Assembly (NCBI RefSeq): GCF_028476545.1
Contig: NW_026732991.1
Span: forward strand, 67,001-131,000
DNA: 64,000 nt
Source of the DNA: Physella acuta
Taxonomy: Eukaryota; Mollusca; Gastropoda; Physidae
Reading direction: 5' to 3'
Under the pieces are notes generated by a model. It saw only the letters and a list, made by a program, of their open reading frames with translations. It ran no database searches and was not told the DNA's origin. This document shows positions 50,090 through 60,911 of this stretch, piece after piece. Every line of letters starts with the position of its first letter. Within the stretch, counting starts at the first letter, position 1. Both the position numbers and the translations under genes were made by a program.

Positions 50090-51065
50090 AGCAGATGGGT
50101 CGTCTAGGTGATTTGTCCTCTAGCTGATGGGTCCTCTAGCTGATGCGTCCTCTAGCTGATGGGTCCTCTAGCTGATGGGTAATGTAGCTGATGGGACCTC
50201 TAGCTGATGGGACCTCTAGCTGATGGGACCTCTAGCTGAAGGGTCCTTTAGCTGATGGGTCCTCTAGTTGATGGGTCCCCTAGCTGATGGGTCCTGTAAC
50301 TGATGGGTCCTCTAGCTGATGGGTACTGTAGCTGATGGGACCTCTAGCTGATGGGTCCTTTAGCTGATGGGTCCTTTAGCTGATGGGTCCTCTAGCTGAT
50401 GGGTCCTCTAGCTGATGGGTCCTCTAGCTGATGGGTCCTCTAGCTGATGGGTGCTCTAGCTGATGGGTCCTCTAGTTGATGGGTACTGTTGCTGATGTGT
50501 ACTGTAGCTGATGGGACCTCTAGCTGATGGGACCTCTAGCTGAAGGGTCTTTTAGCTGATGGGTCCTCTAGTTGATGGGTCCCCTAGCTGATGGGTTCCT
50601 AGGCTAAGGGTCATGTAACTGAAGGGTCCTTTAGCTGATGGGTACTGTAGCTGATGGGACCTCTAGCTGATGGGTACTGAAGCTGATGGGACCTCTAGCT
50701 GATGGGTCCTTTAGATGATGGGTCCTTTAGCTGATGGGTCCTCTAGCTGATGGGTCCTCTAGCTGATGGGTCCTCTAGCTGATGGGTCCTCTAGCTGATG
50801 GGTCCTCTAGCTGATGGGTCCTTTAGCTGATGGGTACTGTAGCTGATGGGTCCTTTAGCTGATGGGTCCTTTAGCTGATGGGTACTTTAGTTGATGGGTC
50901 CTCTAGCTGATGGGTCACCTAGCTGATGGGTAGTGTAGCTGATGGGATCTCTAGCTGATGGGTCCCCTAGCTGATGGGTACTGTAGCTGATGGGTCCTCT
51001 AGATGATGGGTACGCTAGCTGATGGGTCCTCTAGCTGATGGTTCCACTAGTTGAACGGTCCTTTT
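50090..51065. repeat. 16-bp minisatellite
   Basis: About 60 copies of CTCTAGCTGATGGGTC in head-to-tail order with point variants (CTGTAGCTGATGGGTA, CCTTTAGCTGATGGGT). No coding potential; stop codons are frequent. Confidence 0.9.
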
Positions 51066-51084
51066 ATTGATGGAGCCTTGTTGT

Positions 51085-52205
51085 TGTTTCCTCGTGTTGT
51101 TGGATTTTTTCTTGCTGGTTCCTATTGATTACATAGAAACAATGTTGATAAAAAACAGTCGTTGCTTATCCAACGAACAAATCATAATCCACACACAGAA
51201 TCAACACACAGAATCCACACAGCTTTATACAATTAACATTTGTAACAAAGATAACTAAGCTATACAACTGAGCTAGTTCATCTTGTGAGGTCTTTACTAC
51301 AGCAAAAAGTGAACACACAATGTAATAGGTTTTGACATGCGTATTACGTTTCATTTATCCTCGTTCCACCCCTCTCACCCCCTTCAACCCCCTCCCACCC
51401 CCTCCCACTTAACATATCTAACTGTAGTCATCAGACAACATATAAATATATAATTATATATGTATTGTTAACCTTGCTTAGATCTTTTTAAAACTATGTT
51501 CTGTATCACTAAAGCATCCATCGACATTGTGAAGTATCAAGGGTATAATTCTGAAATCTTTCTCGTAACTTGTTTTAAAAAATGTAATACTACATCACAT
51601 AAATCCAATGCGTTTCTATTTGTATTATTTTCTTTGATATGTTTTAAAACGAAGGTGTTTTTTACCCTATACGTTCATCCAAGAATGCTACTTTAACAAC
51701 TCACAAAGTAAGAGAGAACCAGTCTTTGATGGATTTTATTAGATAATTAAGATGCCTCTTACGAGGAAGTTTAATTTTCCCGATATTTTCTACCTCAAAG
51801 TCACCCCCCCCCCCCCCACACACACACACTTACACCACTCGCCCCATCCATTTAAAAAAAAAGTGCGGGTGGACAATTATATATATATATATCTCATATT
51901 TGACTTTAATATTACATTCTATATTGGCCGTAGAGAGGGTGGCATGTCAACCTCCTTCCCATAGTCACATACTATCCTCCCTGAAGGGGAAGTTACCAAG
52001 CTTGGATAATGCTGTCGACAGTATTAATAGAGTTATCGCGCTTAACAAATAAGAATTAAAAAAAAATGTGGATTGAAAGTTAAAAAAAAAGATTTGACAT
52101 ATGTCTTACTCATTGTTGATCCTGATCAAAGACAATTTCATAGAAAGATAATTTCTTTTAAAAAATACCAATTAGAATACAGATGTAAAGCTGTTGTGTG
52201 AAGTC
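51085..52205. repeat. Segmental duplication, copy 1 (empty for the MITE)
   Basis: Homologous to 53886-55845. Shared landmarks in order: CCTATTGATTACATAGA, CAGTC.TTGCTTATCC, GACATGCGTATTAC, ACTAAAGCATCCATCG, GTATAATTCTGAAA, CTACATCACATAAATCC, TTACGAGGAAG or TAACGAGGAAG, GTAGAGAGGG, AGTATTAATAGAGTT.TCGCG, GATCCTGATCAAAGACAATT and TTAGAATA. No exon is recognised in it. A poly-C/CA tract lies near 51798-51820. Confidence 0.8.
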
Positions 52206-52227
52206 TTAGGGGGAGGTGAGGGGGAGG

Positions 52228-53885
52228 GGAAATTTGGCATTAATGACGTCCTAATTGTTTGCTGGGAGGTGTAATAACGTCCTAAATTTATGCTGATATT
52301 TATAATGACGTCCTATTTTATGATGGGATGTGTAATGACGTCCAATTATTTGCTTTGGATGTGTAATGACGTCCTAATTGTATACTGGAATATATAATGA
52401 CGTCCTAATTTTATGCTGGGATGTGTAATGACGTCCTATTTTTTTGCTGAAATGTGTAATGACGTCCTAATTATATGCTGAAATGTGTAATGACGTCCAA
52501 TTTGTTGTTTGGGATGTGTAGTGATGTTCTAATTTTATTCTGAGATGTGTCGTGACGTCCAAACTATATGCTGGATTGTGTAATGACGTCCTAATTTTAT
52601 GCTAGGATGTGTAATGACGTCCTAACTGAATGATTGGATGTGTAATGACGTCCTAACTGAATGATTGGATGTGTAATGACGTCCTAACTGAATGATTGGA
52701 TGTGTAATGATGTCCAAATTGTATTCTGGAATATGCAATGACATCATAATTGTATGCTGAGATGTGTAATGACGCACTAATTGTACGTTGTAACGTGTAA
52801 AGACGTCCCAATTGTTTGCTGGAATGTGAATTGACGTCCTACTTATATGCTGGAATATATAATGATGTCCTAATTTTATGCTGGAATGTGTAATGACGCT
52901 ATTAGTGTATGCTTAAATGTGAAATGACGTCCTACTAATATGCTAAAATGCTGATTGACGCTCTTCTTATATGCTAAATGTGCAACGACGTCCTACCTGT
53001 TGCCTGTAATGTGTAATGGCGACGTAATTGTAAGCTGCAATGTGTAATGGCGTCGTAATTGTAAGCTGTAATGTGTAATGGCGTCGTAATTGTAAGCTGT
53101 AATGTGTAATGGTGTCGTAATTGTAAGCTGTTATGTGTAATGGCGTCGTAATTGTAAGCTGTTATGTGTAATGGCGTCGTAATTGTAAGCTGTAATGTGT
53201 AATGGCGACGTAATTGTAAGCTGTAATGTGTAATGGCTAGTTCTTGTATGATCAGAGGTGTAATGTCTTCCTAGTTGTATGCTAGGATGTATGCTGGAAT
53301 ATGTAATGACGTCCTGCGTATATCCTGGAATGTATAATGACGTCCCAATAATATGCTGGCATGTGTAATGACGTCCTAAGTGTATGCTGGGAAGTGTAAA
53401 GACGCCCTTATTGTAAGCTTGAATGTGTAATGACGTTCTACTTGTATGCTGGGATGTGTATTGACGTCCTAACTGGATGCTGGGATGTATAACGACGTCC
53501 GTATTGAATGCTGGAAGCAGTAATGACGAACTTAAATGTATGTTGCGAGGCGTAAGGACGTGCTAACTACTTTAGAGAATGTGTAATGACGTTTTAATTG
53601 TATACCTGTAGGTGTAGTGACGTTCTGCTTGTATACCTTGAGGTGTTATGACGTCTTAATCGTATGCTGTTATGGGTAAAGACGTCTTTATTTTCGAGAA
53701 TTCGTAATGACGTCCTACTTGTATGCTAGAAGGTGTAATTGCATTCTACTTGTTTGTTGGGAAGTGTAATGAAGTTCTAATTGTATGCTGGGAGGTGTAA
53801 TAACGTCCTACCTGTATGCTGCGATTTGTAATGACGTCCTACTCTATACTGGGAGGTACATTGACGTCCTACTTGTATGCTGCTC
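52228..53885. repeat. 31-bp minisatellite with TGACGTCC in most units
   Basis: About 50 imperfect units built on GTGTAATGACGTCCTAATTG plus TATGCTGGGAT. Most units hold TGACGTC, seven of eight bases of the CRE palindrome TGACGTCA. A homogenised sub-block near 53010-53230 has switched to ATGGCGTCGTAATTGTAAGC, losing the motif. No open frames of interest. Confidence 0.88.
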
Positions 53886-54581
53886 ATGTTGTTGATGGGT
53901 CCTATTGATTACATAGAGGCGATGTTCATAAACAAACAGTCCTTGCTTATCCCCGCGAACAAAGCATAATCCACACAATCCACATACAGATTGCACACAC
54001 AGAATCCACATAATTTGTGTACCAAAGAAGGTAGCTAAGCTTTACAGTTGAGATAGTTTATCTTGTGATGTCTTTACAATAGCCAACACACGTCAAGAAA
54101 ATTCCCACTTCGCTGATTAACACAAACAGTCCGTTTTTTTTAAAAATTCAAAATAGTTGTTGAACACACCGTGTAATGGGTTTGGACATGCGTATTACAT
54201 TTCATTTATCCCCCTTCCACCCCCCTCCCCCTCCATAGTCCGAGCCACCAGTTGTTTCCCTTTGCCCATCTCCCATTGGTCGTCGAGTGAACACTAGCTC
54301 AGCTACCCACATGTCAAAACACACTGGCACTTGTTAACCTTGCACTAGATACTGTCCTACACCCATCGAACATACACGAATGTCAGACAATCTCACTACA
54401 CATTGTTTACACGCAGAACTTTTACGTACACACAAAACTCCGTCATCACACAACTTACACAACTGTAGTCACCAGACAACATATAAATATATCAGAGTAT
54501 ATTTGTTAACCCAGCTTAGTTCTTTTTAAAACTATGTTTTGTGTCACTAAAGCATCCATCGGCATTGTGAAGTACCTAGGG

Positions 54582-54967
54582 CAGGGGTTCCCAACCTTTT
54601 TTTACTCTAGAGCACATTCTAAAATATCGGTAGGGTGGCGGGCACCACCTATTTTAAATCGACAAACTCCCTCCAGAGGTGCAGCGACCCTTCCCGTCAC
54701 CCGGGGACAAAACTTTTGATTTGCACCCCCCCCCTCAAATTTTCGATTTGCACCCCCCCCCCCCTCAAACTTTCGATACCCCCCCTCAAATTTTCGATTT
54801 GCATCCCCCCCCCCCCCCGCCCCTCAAACTTTCGATTTCCATCTCCTTCAACCTTTCAATAATGTTTATGAAAAAAATTCTGTCTCTGTCGAATAGTGAG
54901 AGGCGGGCACATACGAATCGTTCGGCGGGCGCCATGGCGCCCGCGGGCACGGGGTTGGGAACCCCTG
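54582..54967. mobile_element. hAT-type MITE with 8-bp target duplication
   Basis: Terminal inverted repeats CAGGGGTTCCCAACC and GGTTGGGAACCCCTG match base for base over 15 bp. Flanking 8-bp target duplications are ACCTAGGG (54574-54581) and ACCTAGAG (54968-54975), one mismatch. CAGGGGTTCCCAACC is typical of non-autonomous hAT elements. The related unoccupied site is seen in copy 1 of the segmental duplication near 51535. An 18-bp palindrome centred on GGCGCCATGGCGCC lies at 54926-54943. No coding capacity. Confidence 0.88.
54674..54870. mobile_element. C-rich fragment inside the MITE, related to the GGCGTAGC family
   Basis: CAGAGGTGCAGCGACCCTTC followed by CCCGGGGACAAAACTTTTGA resembles the left part of the MITEs in the macroarray. 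Several TTTCGATTTGCACCCCC repeats follow. The right end is not recognised. It is either a nested insertion or a shared ancestral module. Confidence 0.5.
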
Positions 54968-55230
54968 ACCTAGAGTATAATTCTGAAAATTTTCTTGTTT
55001 TTAAAATGTTATACTACATCACATAAATCCGAAGCGTTTCAATTTGTATTCTTTTCTTTGATATGTTTTAAAAGGAAGGTGCTTTTTTCCCCCATACGTT
55101 CATACAAGAATGCTTCTTAAAGAAAGCAATAGAGAACTAGTCTTTGAAGCTTCATGTATTTTATTAGATAAACAACATGCCTCTAACGAGGAAGCTTATT
55201 TCACCGATTGTTTTTTACCTCATAGTCACC

Positions 55231-55302
55231 CCCCCCCCCCCCTCTCTCTCTCTCTCACACACACATACACACACACACACACACACCACACACACACACC
55301 AC
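55231..55302. repeat. C-run, (CT)n and (CA)n compound microsatellite
   Basis: A C homopolymer (about 12), CT dinucleotides and then interrupted CA dinucleotides. Likely polymorphic. Confidence 0.9.
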
Positions 55303-55865
55303 TCGCCCCATCCATTTACCATAGTGTGGGTGGACGATGATTCAATTATATATTTCATATTTGATTTTAATATTGCGTTCTATATTGTCCGTAGAGAGGG
55401 AGGGGGTGGCATGACATACCCCTATCTCATAGTCTCATATTCAGATATTATCCTCTCTTAAAGGGAAGTAACCAAGCTTGTATGATGCTGTCGGCAGTAT
55501 TAATAGAGTTGTCGCGCTTAACAAAGAAAATAAATATTTGTATTGCCCCTGTTCATTTTATGACAGTAGGTCTACGGCCCTAGTGGGGTTGGGGAAAAGG
55601 GGAAGGGGTGGGGGATCGAACGGTTATGAGTAGTGGTAGATGGTTCAGGAAGTGTGATGTCCCACTCTTGCATTTTAAAAAAAAATGTGGAACTGAATTT
55701 TTAAAAGATATTTAGCATATTTTATTTTAAGTTGTAATAAAAGGAAATACAATGTTGATCCTGATCAAAGACAATTTGATAGAAAAGACAATTTTATTTA
55801 AAAAATACTAATTAGAATAGAGGTGTAAACCTGTTGTGTGAGGACATGGGAGGGGGGGGGGGCAG

Positions 55866-56165
55866 GCAACATATTGCGACAGTGTATACATTGGGTAGCT
55901 TGTATTGTGACGATGCATAACTGGGGTGGCATATTGTGACGACGTATAACTAGGGGTGGCATATTGTGACGATGTATACTGCTAGGTGGCATATTGGGAC
56001 GATGTATAACTAGGGGTGGCATATTGGGACGATGTATAACTTGGGGTGGCATATTGGGACGATGTATAACTAGGGGTGGCATATTGGGACGATGTATAAC
56101 TAGGGGTGGCATATTGGGACGATGTATACCGATGGTGGCATATTGTGACAATGTATAACTGAGGG
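55866..56165. repeat. 30-bp minisatellite
   Basis: About nine units of GACGATGTATAACTAGGGG plus TGGCATATTGG. The period is a multiple of three, so the minus strand reads a 10-residue cycle (IHRPNMPPLV). That is coincidental; no gene context. Confidence 0.88.
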
Positions 56166-56755
56166 ATTAGGGTAATTATTGACAAGAATAAGGCAACGAG
56201 TATCGAGGTACTACAACACGGCCGCAAAAACATCGTTCATGGCACCAAAAAAAATCATCTTGTCTGCAAGGTCTGTAGGCTCTCCACATATTCTCTTGTT
56301 GTCCGGCATTGACCCTAAACCACATCTAGAAAATATGAAGGCATTTGTTTTTAATTGTAGATTAATTTACACCAATTAGTTAAATTTCACGATTAAAAAA
56401 AATGATAATGTTTAATTTATCACAGTTATTATATGTTGCTTAAAAGCGAGAAGTTTAAATGTATGATATACATGATTTACAGGATAAAGACATTTTGTAT
56501 GTTTACTGGATAACGGCATTTTGTTTTGATAACCTACAAGCGTACTGCAGGTAGAAATGTACACACACTGAGTTGGAACAGCCTACAACCGACTCATTTA
56601 TGGGAGTCATAGTTAGATGACCCTTAAATTAAAACATATTATGTCTTATATTAAATAAAATAATATAAAAATAAAGCTTGCCGAACAAGAGATGCATACC
56701 TTGTATTAATTAAAAGTGTTGGATAAGCTAACTTTAAAGATTATTAATGAAGGGG
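56166..56755. other. Unrecognised AT-rich stretch
   Basis: A 66-codon plus-strand frame at 56179-56379 includes ILLLSGIDPKP. This vaguely recalls the LLLSGDxxxNPGP leader of some retroelement proteins, but is too short and degraded to assign. Otherwise nothing seen. Confidence 0.4.
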
Positions 56756-56980
56756 TGTCATTGGAAGGTGTCATATTGACAGAGGCCCTTCTGTCGGGAG
56801 CCAAGATGACAGGAGCCTATTTGTCGGGAGTCGAAATGAAGGGAGCCGTTTTGTTGAGAGCCTAAATAACGGGAGCCTATATGACGGGGTCAATTTGTCG
56901 CTGGCCCTTTTGACGGGGTCGATTTGACGGGGCTCTTATGTCGGTGCCGTTTTGTCATTGGCCGTTTTGACGGCGTACGG
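56756..56980. repeat. Degenerate ~20-bp repeat
   Basis: About ten imperfect units built on GGAGCCTATTTGTCGGGAG and TTTTGACGGGGTC. Strongly diverged; no gene. Confidence 0.7.
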
Positions 56981-57960
56981 CATTAGTCTATTGGTTATTT
57001 CGTTTACCACTGATCCTAGCAGACGGAGACAAGCGTACAGAGTTTCTTTCAGGCATCTCTTCGGAGGCCCCCACCCCACCCCTCCGGGAAAAATTTAGTC
57101 CCCCACCGTCCCCGTAAATTTCAAGTGTCCCCCACCCTCCCACCCCCTCGGGATAAAAATCTGAAACAAACACGCTAAGCGTAAAGTCTTTAAGTCTGGC
57201 TTCACTTTTCCCATTGTTATTTAAATCTGAAATGTCCACCCCCACCCTATTTCCCCGTCAATTTTACCAAACACAGTGGCGTAACATTACTACATTTCCC
57301 TCCCCCCCCCCCCCTCAACCAAACCATCATGCTTAAAATAATGAAACAAAAGCTCTGAATTTACGCCAGTGGGCGCGGGAAAGATATGTGGGTGGAGGTT
57401 GCCTGGTGTACCATGACGTGAACCCGTGGGTGGGATGTCTTTTGTTGTCCCTGGTTTATCAACCTTTGACAACAACAACAACAACACAGCTATTTTTAGA
57501 GCCGGTTAATGCAATAGAAAATCCTCACGGATTCGCTGTTTGGCTTTTTTCCCCCTATGCAATATTCACTTCACACACAATTAAAAACGTTGACATTATT
57601 TTTTTTTCAAAGCGTGAATTCAAGTGTGTTCAGTGTGTGCTACATGAAGCAAATCGTAACACACTTTACAATAACATAGGAAGTCTCACGAAGCTAAGCG
57701 GAGCAGACTCGAACAGTAAAATGTCACTGTGTCAGACTTGATTGACAAAACTCGATAATTTTTGTCTTATATAAAGGCAAAGTATGTTGTAAACAATACA
57801 TCTAAATTTTGATATAAACAATGTTTTTTTTTTAAATCTGTTATAAAAAAAAAACACGTCTTTTTGGGATCGTATTGACGGTTAAATTCTTGAAGTCCAC
57901 TTGTATCGGTATATCCAGACTTGAAATAGATTTGTTCACATAAAATTTGTTATGTGAAAT
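56981..57960. other. C-rich and AT-rich spacer, no gene recognised
   Basis: C-rich segments at 57066-57150 and 57296-57315. A possible ~100-bp inverted-repeat element starts at 57274 (CAGTGGCGTAAC) and ends near 57371 (TTACGCCAGTG), but no target duplication is seen. A 117-codon plus-strand frame (57388-57741) shows no recognisable domain. Confidence 0.4.
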
Positions 57961-58375
57961 TTATGGTGCTTTGGTACTGGTGTATATGTTGATGTGTATA
58001 TTGACTATGTGCTGATGTATATGTGGGTTTGGTGCTGCATATGTTGACTTGGTGCTATTGTGTATGTTGACATGGTGCTATTGTGTATGTTGACATGGTG
58101 CTATTGTGTATGTTGACATGGTGACGATGTGTATGTGACTTGGTGACGATGTGTATGTGACTTGGTGACGATGTGTATGTGACTTGGTGACGATGTGTAT
58201 GTGACTTGGTGACGATGTGTATGTGACTTGGTGACGATGTGTATGTTGACTTGATGACGATGTGTATGTTGACTTGGTGACGATGTGTATGTGGGTTTGG
58301 TGCTGATGTATATGTGGGTTTGGTGACGATGTATATGCGGGTTTGGTGCTGATGTATAAGTGGGCTGATGTACGA
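57961..58375. repeat. 22-bp minisatellite
   Basis: Core unit GACGATGTGTATGTGACTTG+GT, perfect for about six copies near 58130-58240. It is flanked by longer variants (TATGTTGACATGGTGCTATT, TATGTGGGTTTGGTGCTGAT). Minus-strand HIHIVTKS frames are by-products. Confidence 0.88.
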
Positions 58376-60911
58376 ACTTTATTCAATGTTAAGAGAGTAC
58401 CAGTAATCTTTTGTTAGGGATTAACATTAGCGACCACTAACGTTAGCAATCAAGTATTGCTTTCATAGAAGTTTCAATAAAATGGATATATACAACTTTA
58501 TTATAGCCCCTACTAGGTTTAGCATGGTCTCTCTAAATAAAAGCGGTGGTCTGAAAAATGAGCCAAGAGTTTTTATCCGTCACAAAATGAAGTTTGTTTT
58601 ATCGTCTTAGTGTTGAACTTAAATATTTTTTTCGGTTATAATGACACTTTAAAATTAAACAGTAAGACGAAGTTGAAAGTTTAAAAGGTGCTGCCAGATT
58701 TATTCCTTCCAGTCTGCTTTTTTCATTGATTGAGTAGACACACTTCACCGCCTAATCTTTTAGCTTAATCATCTGCCCTTTAATGCTGTCGACAGTAGGT
58801 CATTAAGAGTATAAATCACCGTGTCTAGAGCAAAACAACTGTGAAGACAACTCACTCCAGTCAGCTGATTGGTCCAGTGATTGCTGCGGCTAAATCCGGT
58901 AATCTCCCCTTGCCTTTTGTCATTGAATATTGTAATCTTTTACTTATTTTTGAAATTCCTTATTTAGTATCTAATTAGATTGAAAGTTAGACATTTTTTC
59001 GTTCCAAGACCATAAACTCACAGACAAATAGAAGCTCGTACAAAATACAAATAAAACTGTTAATTTTAAGCAATTTATTTAAAATAATTTAACATCACAA
59101 TTTCGTTTTGATTAATAGAACAGCTGGAATTTGTATAACATCAACATTTAATTCAACAGAAAGGCAATGATTGAAATGACTAAGCTAAAAATTAAATATA
59201 AATTCAAGATGATTTAAATAAATCGTCGAAACAAAATGGCTACCCAAAATAAGGACATCTGCCAGACAAAAAACTAACAAAAATAACATCAATCATCATT
59301 GGTAAATTTGTATTAAATATGGATTTCTTCAATCAAGCCCTTTGATAGGCTGTAAATACAGAACAATGTACAATATATAAAGAGATTTTTTCCAAAAATG
59401 AAAGTGCTTAGAGAAAAGTATCTTTCCAAAAGAAATTAAAACTATAATTTTATAATATCTTCAACATATACTAGCAACAAGAAATGTTTTTTCTTCCTGC
59501 TCTAAACAGTAAAATGTTTGTTTTTTAAGTTTAGATTGAGTAAATTAGATAAGACTTCAACTCTGGATTTCTAACAAAAATAAGCGAATCAAATAAAATA
59601 CCTGTGGTAAATATTAAACATGTAATTATCACGGAAACAAGAAATGTTAATGACATTTGGGAAACAAGAAATGTTAATGACATTTGGGAAACAAGAAATG
59701 TTAATGACATTTGGAGTAAGAACAGTGTACACGGTACACACCAATACGACATTTGAATGAAACATCTGTACATCGTACATAACAAATATGACATCTTTGG
59801 TAAAACTCGTGTGTACATAGTTAACATCAACCTGATTAAAAAGTGTAATCATGAAATGTAGTATTATACTTTTGAAAATAAACATGTACATTGTACATAC
59901 CTATAGTTTCATCACATAAACAGTTGTATACATAGTACACAATTTGATACATGGAAAACAGTTGGACTTGTACTGTGAGTTTCTGGTAACGTTGGGTATA
60001 AATATGGATGATAAATGGATGAAATGTGTTGATGACATGGGTTGATAAATAATGGGTAATACATGACAAACAATGAGGTAAAGGGTGATACATTTTGATA
60101 ATGGAGGTGAGACAGTTTAACAGGTGAAACAAGGTGATAATGCAAGTAATACCTTAAAACAGGTGAGATACCCTAATCAACTGATCCATAGTTCAATATT
60201 ATAGATTGGGAGGTGTTTTTGAAAGCTCTCATGTTATACTTCCAATAAAGTGAGATTACATTAATACATCTGATAATGGGATCCATATAAACTTATCATA
60301 TTAAAAAAAGAAAATTAAAAACAAAGTATAATGACATGCATGAGCACCGTTAGAGTTAATTTCGTCTACTTTTCACGCACTGGCAACTGTGTTAATTGCG
60401 TTATTAAAACGAGAGGATTTCCTTAATTAAATGTGTTTAATATTTAATAAATGTGCTATAAAACGTTTTTGTACTCGGTTTCCTCACCTCTGCTTACAAG
60501 TCCAGTAACGCGTGTATTTTACCAATGCTTATAGAGAAAAATGAAATGAAGATTAATTTATATTTACATAATTTTGACCAATGAGCTTTGAAAAAAAATA
60601 AGATTAATTTATATTTAGATCATTTTAACAATGTGCTTAAAAAATGAAGAATAATTTATATTTAGATCAATGTGCTTTGAAAAAAAATAAGATTAATTTA
60701 TATTTACATTATTCAACAATGTGCATAGAAAAAAGTTAATTAATATTTACATTATAAATACAGCATAAATTGTGTGTCAACATTGCAAAACACACTAAGG
60801 ACAATTACCATAATATGCATACATTATCATTTACATCAAAACTTTTTAGAAAGCACAGATAATAAATAAAATTCTATTTTACTTTACAGCACCCCTCCAC
60901 AGTAAATTTTT
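58376..60911. other. AT-rich intergenic region with two small tandem repeats
   Basis: No gene recognised. A 27-bp unit (GAAACAAGAAATGTTAATGA...) is present three times at 59633-59713. Four degenerate ~60-bp units marked by AGATTAATTTATATTTA lie at 60545-60745. Minus-strand frames near 59.5-60.1 kb are rich in Tyr, Cys and His and look like chance. Confidence 0.55.

Larger units (their letters stand above)
53886..55845. repeat. Segmental duplication, copy 2
   Basis: Longer than copy 1 because it carries a 386-bp MITE (54582-54967), some 250 bp more near 54220-54470, and about 150 bp more near 55530-55680. The (CT)n(CA)n microsatellite at about 55230-55300 lies where copy 1 has a poly-C/CA tract. 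Each copy is followed directly by a minisatellite. Confidence 0.8.

Noticed and set aside
7860-51065. CRISPR-like array
   Set aside because: The repeats are contiguous tandem units with no unique spacers, and the window is eukaryotic.
55798-56233. Minus-strand frame with IHRPNMPPLV repeats
   Set aside because: The 30-bp minisatellite happens to be a multiple of three; it ends with the array and has no gene context.
56179-56379. ILLLSGIDPKP as a 2A-like leader of a LINE
   Set aside because: Only about ten residues resemble it, the NPGP core is absent, and there is no neighbouring endonuclease or reverse transcriptase sequence.
57274-57371. Tiny inverted-repeat element CAGTGGCGTAAC...TTACGCCAGTG
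   Set aside because: The inverted match is imperfect and I see no target-site duplication; left as a possibility only.
57388-57741. 117-codon plus-strand frame
   Set aside because: No recognisable domain, overlaps C-rich repeat sequence at its start, and has no clear splice or promoter signals.
58078-58386. Minus-strand Ser/His/Thr repeat frame
   Set aside because: By-product of the 22-bp minisatellite.
59531-60145. Minus-strand frames of about 100 codons rich in Tyr, His and Cys
   Set aside because: Several overlapping frames of equal quality in AT-rich sequence, part of it a 27-bp triplicate; no sign of a real exon.
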